DNA from: Daejeonia sp002484105
GTDB lineage: Bacteria; Bacteroidota; Bacteroidia; Flavobacteriales; Weeksellaceae
Length of the DNA stretch: 64,000 nt
Assembly: GCF_051175565.1 (NCBI RefSeq)
Contig: NZ_CP195105.1
Span: 744,001-808,000 of the forward strand
Direction of reading: 5' to 3'
Shown: piece after piece, positions 16,445 to 24,266 of the stretch
Numbering within the stretch: position 1 is the stretch's first letter
Layout of the letters: each line of letters begins with the position of its first letter
Made by a program: the position numbers and the translations under genes
Notes under the pieces: model-generated
Databases searched by the model: none
What the model saw: only the letters and a program-made list of their open reading frames with translations
What the model was told of the DNA's origin: nothing

Positions 16445-16635
16445 GCCAACGGAAAAAGTATTTGCGAAGTGCGGGCGAAAATGAACGAAAAGTTCAGTTT
16501 CAACCGAGCTGAGCAAATTGCTTTTTCAGATGACTAATTTAAAGAAAAAAGTAATATGAAAAGCAAATTGCGATTAAAAAAATAGAGTAGAACAACTTGG
16601 TTTTCACCCCGCATTTTGCAAATACCATGTTAGCA
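16445..16635 (-). repeat. attC site (type II) of the secreted-protein cassette
   Basis: Cores are GCCAAC (16445-16450) and GTTAGCA (16629-16635). Arms GTATTTGCGAAGTGCGGG (about 16458-16475) and CCCGCATTTTGCAAATAC (about 16608-16625) pair. The other end reads TTCTGCTAAC (17277-17286), complementary to GTTAGCAGAA. Confidence 0.85.
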
Positions 16636-16644
16636 GAAGGTGTT

Positions 16645-17253
16645 CTATTTATTTTTTAGCGTAAATATTACATCGTTTGTAGTTTTTAGATTACATTCAC
16701 AAGTGTTTTCTTTGTACAGTATTATAGATTTTTTAACCAAAAGCGGTTTATCATATTTTAAATTTTGATTAAATTCAAAAGGATGTAAACAGCTAAACTT
16801 GTATGCTGGGAAATAATCTATTTCCGATTCAGTTGTTTCAAATTTAAAAATTTTATATGTTTTTTTTCTTTTTTTATTGAAATATATTCTTAACTCTTCA
16901 GTATTTTCAATCGAAGAAGTCACATAATCATAGTGATTATAATTCATCAATTTATCTGGATAAAATCTTTCAGATTTTTCAAATTTCAAATCATATTTAT
17001 TTGAATTAGGGATCTCAATCATCTCATAATAATTCTTTTTATTATTTTTCAAATCATAAATGATTGCATATGAATTATCGGAATTTTTATAAGTTTTTAA
17101 AAAATATGAATCATCATTTACGTTTATATATATGATTGACTCATTGTTTTTTTCATTGAACTTAATATTGTAGATAATTTCTTTATTAAATTCATATGAT
17201 TGTTGAGCATTGAAAAAATTAAATGTGAAAAATAGAAATAAAAAAGATTTCAT
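16645..17253 (-). CDS. Hypothetical secreted protein
   Basis: The 202-aa protein has a signal peptide (MKSFLFLFFTFNFFNAQQS, cut after about residue 17) followed by a Lys-, Asn- and Tyr-rich beta-strand-like body and a late Cys pair (ENTCECN). No family recognised. Start taken at the ATG at 17253, which gives the signal peptide; the frame is open upstream to 17367 but that part overlaps an attC. It fills cassette 16450-17285. Confidence 0.65.
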   Translation of the reverse strand: MKSFLFLFFTFNFFNAQQSYEFNKEIIYNIKFNEKNNESIIYINVNDDSYFLKTYKNSDNSYAIIYDLKNNKKNYYEMIEIPNSNKYDLKFEKSERFYPDKLMNYNHYDYVTSSIENTEELRIYFNKKRKKTYKIFKFETTESEIDYFPAYKFSCLHPFEFNQNLKYDKPLLVKKSIILYKENTCECNLKTTNDVIFTLKNK

Positions 17254-17280
17254 AATTGAGAGTTGTTTGATACACTTTCT

Positions 17281-17476
17281 GCTAACGGAAAAGGGCTTTG
17301 CGAGGTGCGGGCTACTGCAAACTGAAAGTGGAGAGGAGGACGAAACTCTAGCAAAAACTTTTTCCATTTTTTAAAATTACGAAAAAACTAAAAAATGGAA
17401 AAGTTTTTTGCGGGTATTGCTTACAAATTTTCTGAGATTTCCTTCAACCCCGCATCTTGCAAAACCCATGTTAGCT
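17281..17476 (-). repeat. attC site (type II) of the 217-aa protein cassette
   Basis: Cores are GCTAAC (17281-17286) and GTTAGCT (17470-17476). Arms GGGCTTTGCGAGGTGCGGG (about 17293-17311) and CCCGCATCTTGCAAAACCC pair. The other end reads TTGCAGCTAAC (18148-18158), complementary to GTTAGCTGCA. Confidence 0.8.
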
Positions 17477-18124
17477 GCAGGTTTTTATTAGGAATTGCTT
17501 CTTTATTTTGAGGCGATTAGAGTTATAAGAATAATGTTCAACTATATTTGGATTAGTTTCGTTTTTAAAATCCTGTGTTTCCATAAAAGTTTCATATTTA
17601 GTTAACTTTTCGGAACATAATTCAAGGGCTTCTTGAAATCTTTCAGCCATAATTAATGCATCAATTTTGTCTTCGTAATCTTCACTATTGTCAACAATTT
17701 TATTCCAAGTGTTATTGTCAAGAAAATATGGATTTGCATAATTTTCAAAATTCTCAAAAATTACATTCATAATTGCTTTATGCTCGTGTTCCTTAAAATC
17801 ATAATATGCATCAAGTAAATCTGGATTAAAATTTTCAGAATATTTATTTTTTGGATTTAGATAATATGCAAGGCTTAATTCAGGGAAGTTTTTTTTATGC
17901 CATCTTTTAAATTTTGGACTTTCAATTTCAAAATAACAATCGAATTGAATGATTTCATTGGCATAATTGTATTTAGCCGCTGGAAAATAAATTTCGTTTT
18001 TAATTTCTCCAAATTCTCGTGTGAATTTTAGACTTTTCTCATTGAATTTGAAATCATATTTTTCAAGTCTTTCAACTAAAAAATTGATTAATGCTTCTTT
18101 TAAAACTTCTTTAGGATAACTCAT
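17471..18124 (-). CDS. Hypothetical protein whose stop codon lies in its attC core
   Basis: The 217-aa soluble, acidic protein is rich in aromatic residues, with helical segments at both ends (MSYPKEVLKEALINFLVERL; IDALIMAERFQEALELCSEKL). No family recognised. Start set at the ATG at 18124; the longer frame to 18205 runs into the neighbouring attC. The TAA stop (17471-17473) is the TAA of the minus-strand core GCTAAC, so the coding region uses the attC itself as terminator codon. It fills cassette 17286-18157. Confidence 0.7.
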   Translation of the reverse strand: MSYPKEVLKEALINFLVERLEKYDFKFNEKSLKFTREFGEIKNEIYFPAAKYNYANEIIQFDCYFEIESPKFKRWHKKNFPELSLAYYLNPKNKYSENFNPDLLDAYYDFKEHEHKAIMNVIFENFENYANPYFLDNNTWNKIVDNSEDYEDKIDALIMAERFQEALELCSEKLTKYETFMETQDFKNETNPNIVEHYSYNSNRLKIKKQFLIKTCS

Positions 18125-18152
18125 ATTTGATGGACTGTTTTGTAAACTTGCA

Positions 18153-18343
18153 GCTAACGGAAAAAGTATTTGCGAAGGGCGGGCTAAATTTAACTGAAAG
18201 TTCAATTTCGACCTTCCGGAGCAGATGCTTTTTCAGATTGTCTAAATTAAGAAAAAAAACAATATGAAAAGCAGCTGCGGCTATAGGAAACGGGTAGTGG
18301 TTTTATATATTCAACCCCGCCTTTTGCAAATACTGTGTTAGCC
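18153..18343 (-). repeat. attC site (type II) of the first cassette
   Basis: Cores are GCTAAC (18153-18158) and GTTAGCC (18337-18343). Same arms as 14571-14761. The other end of the cassette reads GCGGCTAAC (18902-18910), complementary to GTTAGCCGC. Confidence 0.85.
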
Positions 18344-18349
18344 GCAGTA

Positions 18350-18877
18350 TCATTTTTGTCTATAATTTAATTTACTATTTAATTTCTTTATTAATTGTAA
18401 GCTGTCTTTTAATAGTATATTCTGCTTATTAAGCTCAATTTTCTCATTCTCATATTTAGTATTGCCATTATCAAAACCAAGTTTATAAGAAGCTGATATA
18501 CCAATAACAAGAACTGTCCAAAAAAATGGATTTTTAATAAGCTCAATTATTTTATCGCCGGTTGTGATTCTATTTGGTTTTAAATTTTCACAAGATTTTA
18601 TGGCGCCTTTCAATTTTGTCAATTCAGCATCAAATTCATATTTATAGTAGCCACTAAATTTTGCTTTGTTTACACTTTGCAACATTTTATATGGTCCACT
18701 TGATTCTGAATAATTTGACGAGATAAAATCCTCAACTTTGGAGACCCAAGAAAGAAATTCAGTTGTAGCCCGACTGAAAACTTCTCCGTAAGCATAATAT
18801 TTATTATTATCAAAATCATATTTATTTCCTTCATCTATTAACGCAGAAACAATTAAATCATTTTTTGTTTTGTTCAT
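18350..18877 (-). CDS. Hypothetical membrane-anchored protein, cassette copy 1 (next to attI)
   Basis: The protein is identical to that at 14768-15295: 175 aa, soluble N-terminal part, one membrane segment (about 119-136) and a short charged tail. It is the cassette nearest the integrase, the position normally taken by the most recently inserted cassette and best expressed from the array promoter. Function unknown. The neighbouring GCTAAC core (18905-18910) is the attI junction. Confidence 0.75.
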   Translation of the reverse strand: MNKTKNDLIVSALIDEGNKYDFDNNKYYAYGEVFSRATTEFLSWVSKVEDFISSNYSESSGPYKMLQSVNKAKFSGYYKYEFDAELTKLKGAIKSCENLKPNRITTGDKIIELIKNPFFWTVLVIGISASYKLGFDNGNTKYENEKIELNKQNILLKDSLQLIKKLNSKLNYRQK

Positions 18878-18904
18878 TTAGTGGGCGGTTGTTTTGATAT
18901 TGCG

Positions 18905-18945
18905 GCTAACACTCAAATATATGAATATTTATGAATCAAGCATCA
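18905..18945 (-). promoter_or_regulatory. attI-like junction and possible cassette promoter (Pc)
   Basis: Identity between the two copies of the 752-bp cassette stops at 18910, so 18908-18910 (AAC, GTT on minus) is where cassettes join the integrase side. Just upstream in the array direction the minus strand has TATATTTG (18914-18921), a TAnnTTTG match, with TTG at 18937-18939. The 15-base spacing is shorter than the usual 17-23. This would drive the first cassettes, as Pc does in other integrons. The attI limits cannot be set from sequence. Confidence 0.55.
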
Positions 18946-18981
18946 TAAAATCGTAATTTTTTTTGAATCTTTATTAAGTAT

Positions 18982-19011
18982 TTGTATATTAATATTTTAT
19001 AGCTATATTTG
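18982..19011 (+). promoter_or_regulatory. Promoter of the integrase gene
   Basis: TTG (18982-18984), 19 bases, TATATTTG (19004-19011): a full Bacteroidota-type promoter. It lies about 90 bases before the integrase ATG and is divergent from the cassettes. Confidence 0.65.
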
Positions 19012-19102
19012 GATTGCGTATTTTAAATTATTGGCGGCGGATAACATCCAACGCCATCTGATTTTAGCTTTTTTTAATATATAAAAAATACGCAGTGGTG
19101 GT

Positions 19103-20173
19103 ATGGATTTTTCAGACAAAAGATTTCAGTTTTCCTCCGGAACTCACAACGGCTCCAACGTTATTTGGGTGCAGTTTGAAAAAGACCGGCAGCTCATTTC
19201 CTTTCTGCGCGAACACACAAAAGCACGGTGGTCCGCCTCACAAAAAAAATGGTATGTTACCGATAACAGGCACTACCGCAAACTTTTTGGGCTGCCCGAG
19301 AAAATAACCGGCAAGGCAGTACTCTCCAAAATTCACCTTGTCAATTTGCCGGAGTTCCAGCGTTTCCAGGAACATCTCCTGCTGAAGCGGTACAGTCAAA
19401 ATACCTTACGCACTTACAGCATAGAATTTGCACAGTTGCTCTACATCCTAAAAAGTTATCCCGTGCAGGAGCTTTCTCCCGAACGTTTGCGGTCTTATTT
19501 CCTCTACTGCCACGAAAAACTGAAACTCTCGGAAAGCGAAATCCACAGCCGCATGAATGCCGTAAAGTTTTATTTTGAGCAAGTGCTCCACCGCCAAAAA
19601 ATGTTTTTCGACATTCCGCGCCCAAAGAAAAAGCTGCTGCTTCCCAAAATGCTCAGCAAAGCTGAAATCAAGAAAATAATAGCTGCCACACTAAATCTCA
19701 AACATTCACTTGTTCTGAAAGTGTGTTACGGCATGGGGCTCCGTGTGAGTGAAGTGGTAGCGTTAAAACTTTCCGATATCGACAGTGCGGAAATGCTGGT
19801 GCGCATCGAACAGGGGAAAGGTAAAAAAGACCGCATCGCCGTACTTCCCCAAAGCTTACTGCCCGAATTGCGGGAATATTACCTGAGCTACCGCCCAAAG
19901 GTTTACCTTTTCGAGGGTAAAGAAGGCGAGGCATATTCTGTACGGTCTGCGCAGGCGGTATTTAGGAAGGCGATGGAAAAGGCAGGCATTCGCAAGAAAG
20001 TCGGTATTCACGGATTGCGCCACAGTTTTGCCACTCACTTAATGGAAACAGGAACCGATATCCGCTTTATTCAGGAGCTCCTTGGGCATAATTCCATTAA
20101 AACCACCCAAATCTACACGCATGTGACAGACCTTTCAAAGTCCAGGATAAAAAGTCCGCTGGATTCTTTATAA
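19103..20173 (+). CDS. Integron integrase-like tyrosine recombinase without the IntI-specific insertion
   Basis: The 356-aa tyrosine recombinase has catalytic residues Arg214 (GMGLRVSEV), Lys239 (QGKGKKDR), His303 and Arg306 (HGLRHSFATH), His329 (LLGHNSIKTT) and Tyr338 (IYTHV). The last residues, SPLDSL, match the end of IntI proteins. Lys239 to His303 is 64 residues, close to XerD (about 72) and far from IntI1 (about 106), so the extra IntI segment is absent. Residues 1-70 form an additional N-terminal domain with several Trp; the core-binding SAM-like domain follows (about 80-175). It lies beside and divergent from an attC array and has its own promoter, so I call it the array's integrase. 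Activity on attC is inferred. Confidence 0.8.
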   Translation: MDFSDKRFQFSSGTHNGSNVIWVQFEKDRQLISFLREHTKARWSASQKKWYVTDNRHYRKLFGLPEKITGKAVLSKIHLVNLPEFQRFQEHLLLKRYSQNTLRTYSIEFAQLLYILKSYPVQELSPERLRSYFLYCHEKLKLSESEIHSRMNAVKFYFEQVLHRQKMFFDIPRPKKKLLLPKMLSKAEIKKIIAATLNLKHSLVLKVCYGMGLRVSEVVALKLSDIDSAEMLVRIEQGKGKKDRIAVLPQSLLPELREYYLSYRPKVYLFEGKEGEAYSVRSAQAVFRKAMEKAGIRKKVGIHGLRHSFATHLMETGTDIRFIQELLGHNSIKTTQIYTHVTDLSKSRIKSPLDSL

Positions 20174-20203
20174 TTTTTTTCTAAAACGGCTGTTCTTTCC
20201 TGT

Positions 20204-20674
20204 TTAAAAGTGTTTCTCCATTTTGATATTTGCTCTTTCGTAAACTCCACTTTCAAGTTCAACTTCTTCAAACCCATATTTTCTAAATAAATGAATAGCC
20301 GATTGCAACGTTGTGTTTGAGTATAAAATAAGTATCGTTATTTGTTTTTGTTTGGCAATATTTAAGCAATGTTCAATCAATATTGTCCCAATACCGTGTC
20401 CCTGTGCTTTGTCGCTGACAGCCAATTTACCTAATTCGTAAACCGTTTCACTTTTCTTTAACAGTGAGGCTGTACCAACAATTTCACCATTGAGTTTAGC
20501 ATAATAAATATGGCCGCCTTTGTCTATGATATGCTTTTGGGGATCTGAAAGTGATGCAACATCACCTTCTTCTATACGAAAATATTTTTCAAGCCACTCG
20601 TAATTCAGTGTCTTAATTGGTTCAGATAACTCTTCTGAAAATTCTATGATATCAACCAAGTTTTTTTTACTCAT
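20204..20674 (-). CDS. GNAT-family N-acetyltransferase
   Basis: The 156-aa protein has the acetyl-CoA binding motif A KLAVSDKAQGHGIGTILIEHC (about 86-106, with QGHGIG) and a C-terminal LFRKYGFEEVE typical of GNAT enzymes. Substrate unknown. It converges tail-to-tail with the integrase gene (30-base gap) and has no attC, so it is not part of the array. The region to its right (20675-20798) has no gene. Confidence 0.85.
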   Translation of the reverse strand: MSKKNLVDIIEFSEELSEPIKTLNYEWLEKYFRIEEGDVASLSDPQKHIIDKGGHIYYAKLNGEIVGTASLLKKSETVYELGKLAVSDKAQGHGIGTILIEHCLNIAKQKQITILILYSNTTLQSAIHLFRKYGFEEVELESGVYERANIKMEKHF

Positions 20675-20806
20675 TTGCCGGACAATTACATTTATAGATT
20701 TTTTTAAATCGACTGTTCTTCCCTGCTTACATCACTTCTTCCACAGTATAGATCCAATTTAAAACCAAAAATAAATTGGAGAAATAACAGATTTATTATA
20801 GATTTT

Positions 20807-20855
20807 TCTGATTCTCCGCAAACACACCTAATATTTTTAGTATATTAGCGCTCAA
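20807..20855 (+). repeat. Left terminal inverted repeat of the IS1595-family transposon
   Basis: 49 bases starting TCTGATTCTCC and ending GCGCTCAA; exact reverse complement of 24171-24219. Preceded by the target duplication TAGATTTT. Confidence 0.92.
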
Positions 20856-20862
20856 TCTGAAT

Positions 20863-21798
20863 GTTCACTTCCACATGCTGTTTCTCGACGGTGTGTATGT
20901 CGAGCAATCCCACGGCTCAGCGCGTTTCCGCTGGGTCAAGGCGCCGACCAGCCCAGAGCTCACCCAGCTGACGCACACCATCGCCCACCGGGTGGGTCGC
21001 TATCTGGAACGGCAAGGCCTGCTGGAACGGGATGTCGAAAACAGCTATCTGGCCTCGGATGCGGTGGATGACGACCCGATGACACCCCTGCTGGGGCACT
21101 CGATCACTTACCGTATCGCTGTCGGTTCACAGGCGGGGCGAAAGGTGTTCACTTTGCAAACTCTGCCGACCAGTGGTGATCCGTTCGGTGACGGGATTGG
21201 CAAGGTAGCCGGGTCCAGCCTGCACGCCGGCGTGGCGGCCAGGGCCGATGAACGCAAGAAGCTCGAACGGCTGTGCCGGTACATCAGCCGCCCGGCGGTA
21301 TCCGAGAAGCGGCTGTCGTTAACACGAGGCGGCAACGTGCGCTACCAGCTCAAGACGCCGTACCGGGACGGCACCACGCACGTCATTTTCGAACCATTGG
21401 ATTTCATTGCAAGGCTGGCCGCCCTGGTACCGAAGCCCAGAGTCAACCTAACCCGCTTCCACGGGGTGTTCGCACCCAACAGTCGGCACCGGGCGTTGGT
21501 CACGCCGGCAAAACGGGGCAGGGGCAACAAGGTCAGGGTGGCTGATGAACCGGCAACACCAGCACAACGGCGAGCGTCGATGACATGGGCGCAACGGCTC
21601 AAGCGTGTTTTCAATATCGACATCGAGACCTGCAGCGGCTGCGGCGGCGCCATGAAAGTCATCGCCTGCATTGAAGACCCTATAGTGATCAAGCAGATCC
21701 TTGATCACCTGAAGCACAAAGCCGAAACCAGCGGGACCAGGGCGTTACCCGAAAGCCGGGCGCCACCGGCTGAGCTGCTCCTGGGTCTGTTTGACTGA
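20863..21798 (+). pseudogene. Truncated ISCR2 (ISVsa3) transposase, C-terminal part
   Basis: About 311 residues of an IS91/ISCR-type transposase starting in the HUH motif (VHFHMLFLDGVYVE) and running to the normal C-terminus (ELLLGLFD). A C-terminal zinc-binding pair CSGCGG precedes it. Full ISCR2 transposase is about 500 aa, so the N-terminal part including the zinc finger is lost and the protein should be inactive. GC-rich and unlike the surroundings; with sul2 and truncated glmM it is the well-known ISCR2-sul2 arrangement of proteobacterial plasmids. Confidence 0.88.
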
Positions 21799-22032
21799 CG
21801 AGCCTGAAGGCCAACGATACCAATCAAAATGCTGCGTTCACAGCGCCGCGGCAGGGATCCGCCGTGCTGGTTGTCGGAAAAGGAGCCGCTAGTGGGAAAG
21901 AGGAGGGTAAATTTTCAGCGTTGCTGGCTCCCCGTCAGCCGGATTGGGTTGCATCGCAGGGGTGTCGAAAGAGTCAACTGCGGTCCAAAGCTGTTGGACT
22001 TGGGTGAAAAGGGCGTTTATTCTTCCTATACG

Positions 22033-22276
22033 TTGTCGGCAGCGGGCCAAAAAGGAATACGTCCATGCCCATCGAGGTGAAACCGGCTGTGAGCGCGGGT
22101 TCAAGCATATAGCCCGACAGGCGCGTATCCTTGCCGATCACGACACGATGGCGGTGGTCACCGCGACGAAAGACACGGCCAGCCGCCATGCCGACGCGCA
22201 AGGCGGTTTCCGCCGTCATCGCGCCTTCGTTGGCTTTGCCACGAATACCGTCTGTGCCGAAATATTTGCGCACCAT
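22033..22276 (-). pseudogene. glmM: Truncated glmM (phosphoglucosamine mutase) fragment
   Basis: The first about 80 residues read as GlmM: MVRKYFGTDGIRG, GRVFRRGDHRHRVVIGKDTR, GYMLEPALTAGFTSMGMDV. The similarity ends near 22033, where the ISCR2 end begins; the reading frame continues to 21974 with unrelated residues. The catalytic serine region is lost. This fragment always accompanies sul2 in the ISCR2 context, so it is passenger DNA. Confidence 0.85.
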
Positions 22277-22362
22277 AAGGTCGATTATCCTGTCGTCGGG
22301 TCGCCCTCAAAGGGGACATGCCTGCTGAACCGCGAATATAGAGAAATATCCCGAATGTGCAG

Positions 22363-23178
22363 TTAACGAATTCTTGCGGTTTCTTTCAGCGCCGCCAATA
22401 CCGCCAGCCCGTCGCGCAAGGGGCGCGGCTCGTGTGTGCGGATGAAGTCAGCTCCACCTGCGGCGGCGGCAAGCTCTGCAGCGAGTGTCGCGGCCCCGAC
22501 ATCCCCCGGACCACGGCCTGTGAGCGCGCGCAGAAAGGATTTGCGCGAAACAGACAGAAGCACCGGCAAATCGAAGCGCAGCCGCAATTCATCGAACCGC
22601 GCCAGCACCGAGAGCGAGGTTTCGGGAGCAGCCCCCAGAAAAAACCCCATGCCGGGATCAAGGACAAGGCGGTTGCGTTTGATACCGGCACCCGTCAGCG
22701 CCGCGATGCGCGCGTCAAAGAACGCCGCAATGTGATCCATGATGTCGCCAGCGGGTGCCTCGCGCCGATCTGCCTGCCCGTCTTGCACCGAATGCATAAC
22801 GACGAGTTTGGCAGATGATTTCGCCAATTGCGGATAGAACGCAGCGTCTGGAAAACCGCGAATATCATTGAGATAGGCCACACCACGCGACAAGGCATAG
22901 GCTTGCGTCGCGGGTTGATAACTGTCGAGCGAGACGGGAATGCCATCTGCCTTGAGCGCGTCCAGCACCGGCGCGATACGCGCGATTTCTGTGTCGGACG
23001 AAACAGGCGCGGCGTCGGGATTGCTGGATGCCGGACCGAGGTCGATCACATCTGCCCCCTCGGCCATCAGCTTACGCGCCTGCGCAATGGCTGCGTCTGG
23101 CGCCAGATACCGGCCTCCATCGGAGAAACTGTCCGAGGTTATGTTGACGATGCCGAAAATGATGAGCGATTTATTCAT
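22363..23178 (-). CDS. sul2: Sulfonamide-resistant dihydropteroate synthase Sul2
   Basis: The 271-aa DHPS replaces the drug-sensitive FolP in folate synthesis. Motifs: IFGIVNITSDSFSDGG (pterin site), DVIDLGPASSNPDA, and RNRLVLDPGMGFFLG. Length and sequence agree with Sul2. It lies 71 bases downstream of the IS1595 transposase on the same strand. The usual sul2 upstream region seems cut about 30-50 bases before the ATG, so read-through from the transposase promoter may drive it; that is inference. Confidence 0.96.
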   Translation of the reverse strand: MNKSLIIFGIVNITSDSFSDGGRYLAPDAAIAQARKLMAEGADVIDLGPASSNPDAAPVSSDTEIARIAPVLDALKADGIPVSLDSYQPATQAYALSRGVAYLNDIRGFPDAAFYPQLAKSSAKLVVMHSVQDGQADRREAPAGDIMDHIAAFFDARIAALTGAGIKRNRLVLDPGMGFFLGAAPETSLSVLARFDELRLRFDLPVLLSVSRKSFLRALTGRGPGDVGAATLAAELAAAAGGADFIRTHEPRPLRDGLAVLAALKETARIR

Positions 23179-23249
23179 GGGGGCTTCTATAATAATACCT
23201 AAAATCCGCAGGTAGTTAATTAGGATGTTTAAAGATTCTGATTATCCGT

Positions 23250-24158
23250 TTATGCACCTGTTATATTCGCAATTACTAGTCTGTCAAAGAGTTTGTCTCC
23301 AAAATACCGTCTGTTTAATTTGTAAATAAACTCGTTGAGATACAACTGTAAGTATTTCCTTTTGATTTTATGGTAGTTGCCCAGCAATGTCCGTTTTGCA
23401 TTACTGATTGCGATATGCACCCATTTGAGTGTTTCCTTGGTGGTTTTGGCGTCTGATTTCTCGGTGACGTGCAATTCCACCAGATCGGAGATGTCAACGT
23501 AAGAAGTGCTTTTGTCCGAAAATACGATGGCATCATCCTCCATGCAGTCCCTGACCACGCCGTTGATTCCTTCACTTTGATGGCTATCCAGTACCCTGGC
23601 CTTGAAATAACGCACATGCTTCTCCTTTTTGCCCGTTTCGATATCTTCCAACGGGGTGCTTTCGGCCATCACCGCAACGTTCTGCTTTCCCTCGGCTCCC
23701 CGGCCACGTGTACCCTTGCCTCGCTCGATTTCCTTACTGGCCACCGAAAAGTAACCCTCATCCAGTTCTATCATCCCTTCCAGTGTATACCTTGCATCCC
23801 GGTTGCCCATCGCCCTGCGGAGTTTGTGTACCATCGCCCATACCGGTTCGTAACGCTTCAATCCTAATTGCTTCTGGAGTTCGTTGGTGGAGAATCCCTT
23901 TTTTGTGCAACTCATCAGGAACATCGTTTTGTACCACACCAGAAACGGCAGCTTGGAGCTCTCCATGATCGTACCGCTGCGCAACGAGGTGCGGAAACGG
24001 CAACCTTTGCATTCATAACTCCATTTACCCTGTAACCAATAATGGGAAGTGCCCCCGCATCGCTTGCAGACAACCCCTTCCTTATCACGCTGCTCCTTGA
24101 AATGCAAACGACAATCTTCCTCCGAACCGAAATGAGCCGTAAAACTGAATATGTTCAT
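23250..24158 (-). CDS. IS1595-family transposase
   Basis: The 302-aa ISXO2-like transposase has an N-terminal zinc ribbon (CKRCGG ... CKGCRFRTSLRSGTIMESSKLP, about 33-70) and a DDE-type core with IELDEGYF (about 127-134), VFSDKSTSY (about 200) and GNYHKIKRKYLQLYLNEFIYKLNRR. It ends close to sul2 and starts 12 bases inside the right terminal repeat at 24171-24219. It appears complete, so the element may be active. Confidence 0.92.
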   Translation of the reverse strand: MNIFSFTAHFGSEEDCRLHFKEQRDKEGVVCKRCGGTSHYWLQGKWSYECKGCRFRTSLRSGTIMESSKLPFLVWYKTMFLMSCTKKGFSTNELQKQLGLKRYEPVWAMVHKLRRAMGNRDARYTLEGMIELDEGYFSVASKEIERGKGTRGRGAEGKQNVAVMAESTPLEDIETGKKEKHVRYFKARVLDSHQSEGINGVVRDCMEDDAIVFSDKSTSYVDISDLVELHVTEKSDAKTTKETLKWVHIAISNAKRTLLGNYHKIKRKYLQLYLNEFIYKLNRRYFGDKLFDRLVIANITGA

Positions 24159-24170
24159 AATCCCTGCTTT

Positions 24171-24219
24171 TTGAGCGCTAATATACTAAAAATATTAGGT
24201 GTGTTTGCGGAGAATCAGA
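24171..24219 (-). repeat. Right terminal inverted repeat of the IS1595-family transposon
   Basis: Exact reverse complement of 20807-20855, followed at once by the target duplication TAGATTTT (24220-24227). It also holds the upstream region of the transposase gene. Confidence 0.92.
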
Positions 24220-24266
24220 TAGATTTTTCTATTTTTTTAAAGAAATTAATAACTTAAAGATCCGCT

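Larger units (their letters stand above)
1..20173 (-). mobile_element. Bacteroidota integron: divergent integrase plus at least 14 gene cassettes
   Basis: Cassettes are read on the minus strand from the attI-like junction at 18908-18910 leftwards past the window edge; the integrase (19103-20173) is on the plus strand. Cassette limits, placed at the AA|C of each plus-strand core (G|TT on minus): 18158-18909, 17286-18157, 16450-17285, 15328-16449, 14576-15327, 13470-14575, 12358-13469, 8916-12357 (with IS91-like insertion), 7887-8915, 6893-7886, 6128-6892, 1551-6127 (with tet block), 730-1550, and <1-729. In 11 of 12 testable cassettes the starting bases (TTRRRY and beyond, usually 7-9 bp) are the reverse complement of the outer core of the cassette's own attC; only 6128-6892 fails. 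Array orientation is inferred from gene direction (all evident cassette genes except catB) and the divergent integrase. Confidence 0.85.
20807..24219. mobile_element. IS1595-family transposon carrying sul2
   Basis: Perfect 49-bp terminal inverted repeats lie at 20807-20855 and 24171-24219. They are flanked by 8-bp direct repeats TAGATTTT at 20799-20806 and 24220-24227, the target duplication length typical of IS1595. Inside are, left to right, a truncated ISCR2 transposase, truncated glmM (minus), sul2 (minus) and the IS1595 transposase (minus). About 20860-23200 is clearly GC-richer than its surroundings, so proteobacterial resistance DNA has been captured inside a Bacteroidota insertion element and has moved with it at least once. 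Confidence 0.9.

Noticed and set aside
19103..20173. Calling the integrase class 1, 2 or 3 IntI
   Set aside because: The IntI-specific segment is absent and the sequence is far from those classes; only the general recombinase motifs and the SPLD ending agree.
21974..22276. glmM fragment as a functional gene
   Set aside because: Only about 80 residues of GlmM remain and the catalytic serine region is missing; the rest of the frame is ISCR2 end sequence.
22363..23178. sul2 as the chromosomal folP
   Set aside because: It is GC-rich and sits in the ISCR2 context inside a transposon, unlike the host composition.
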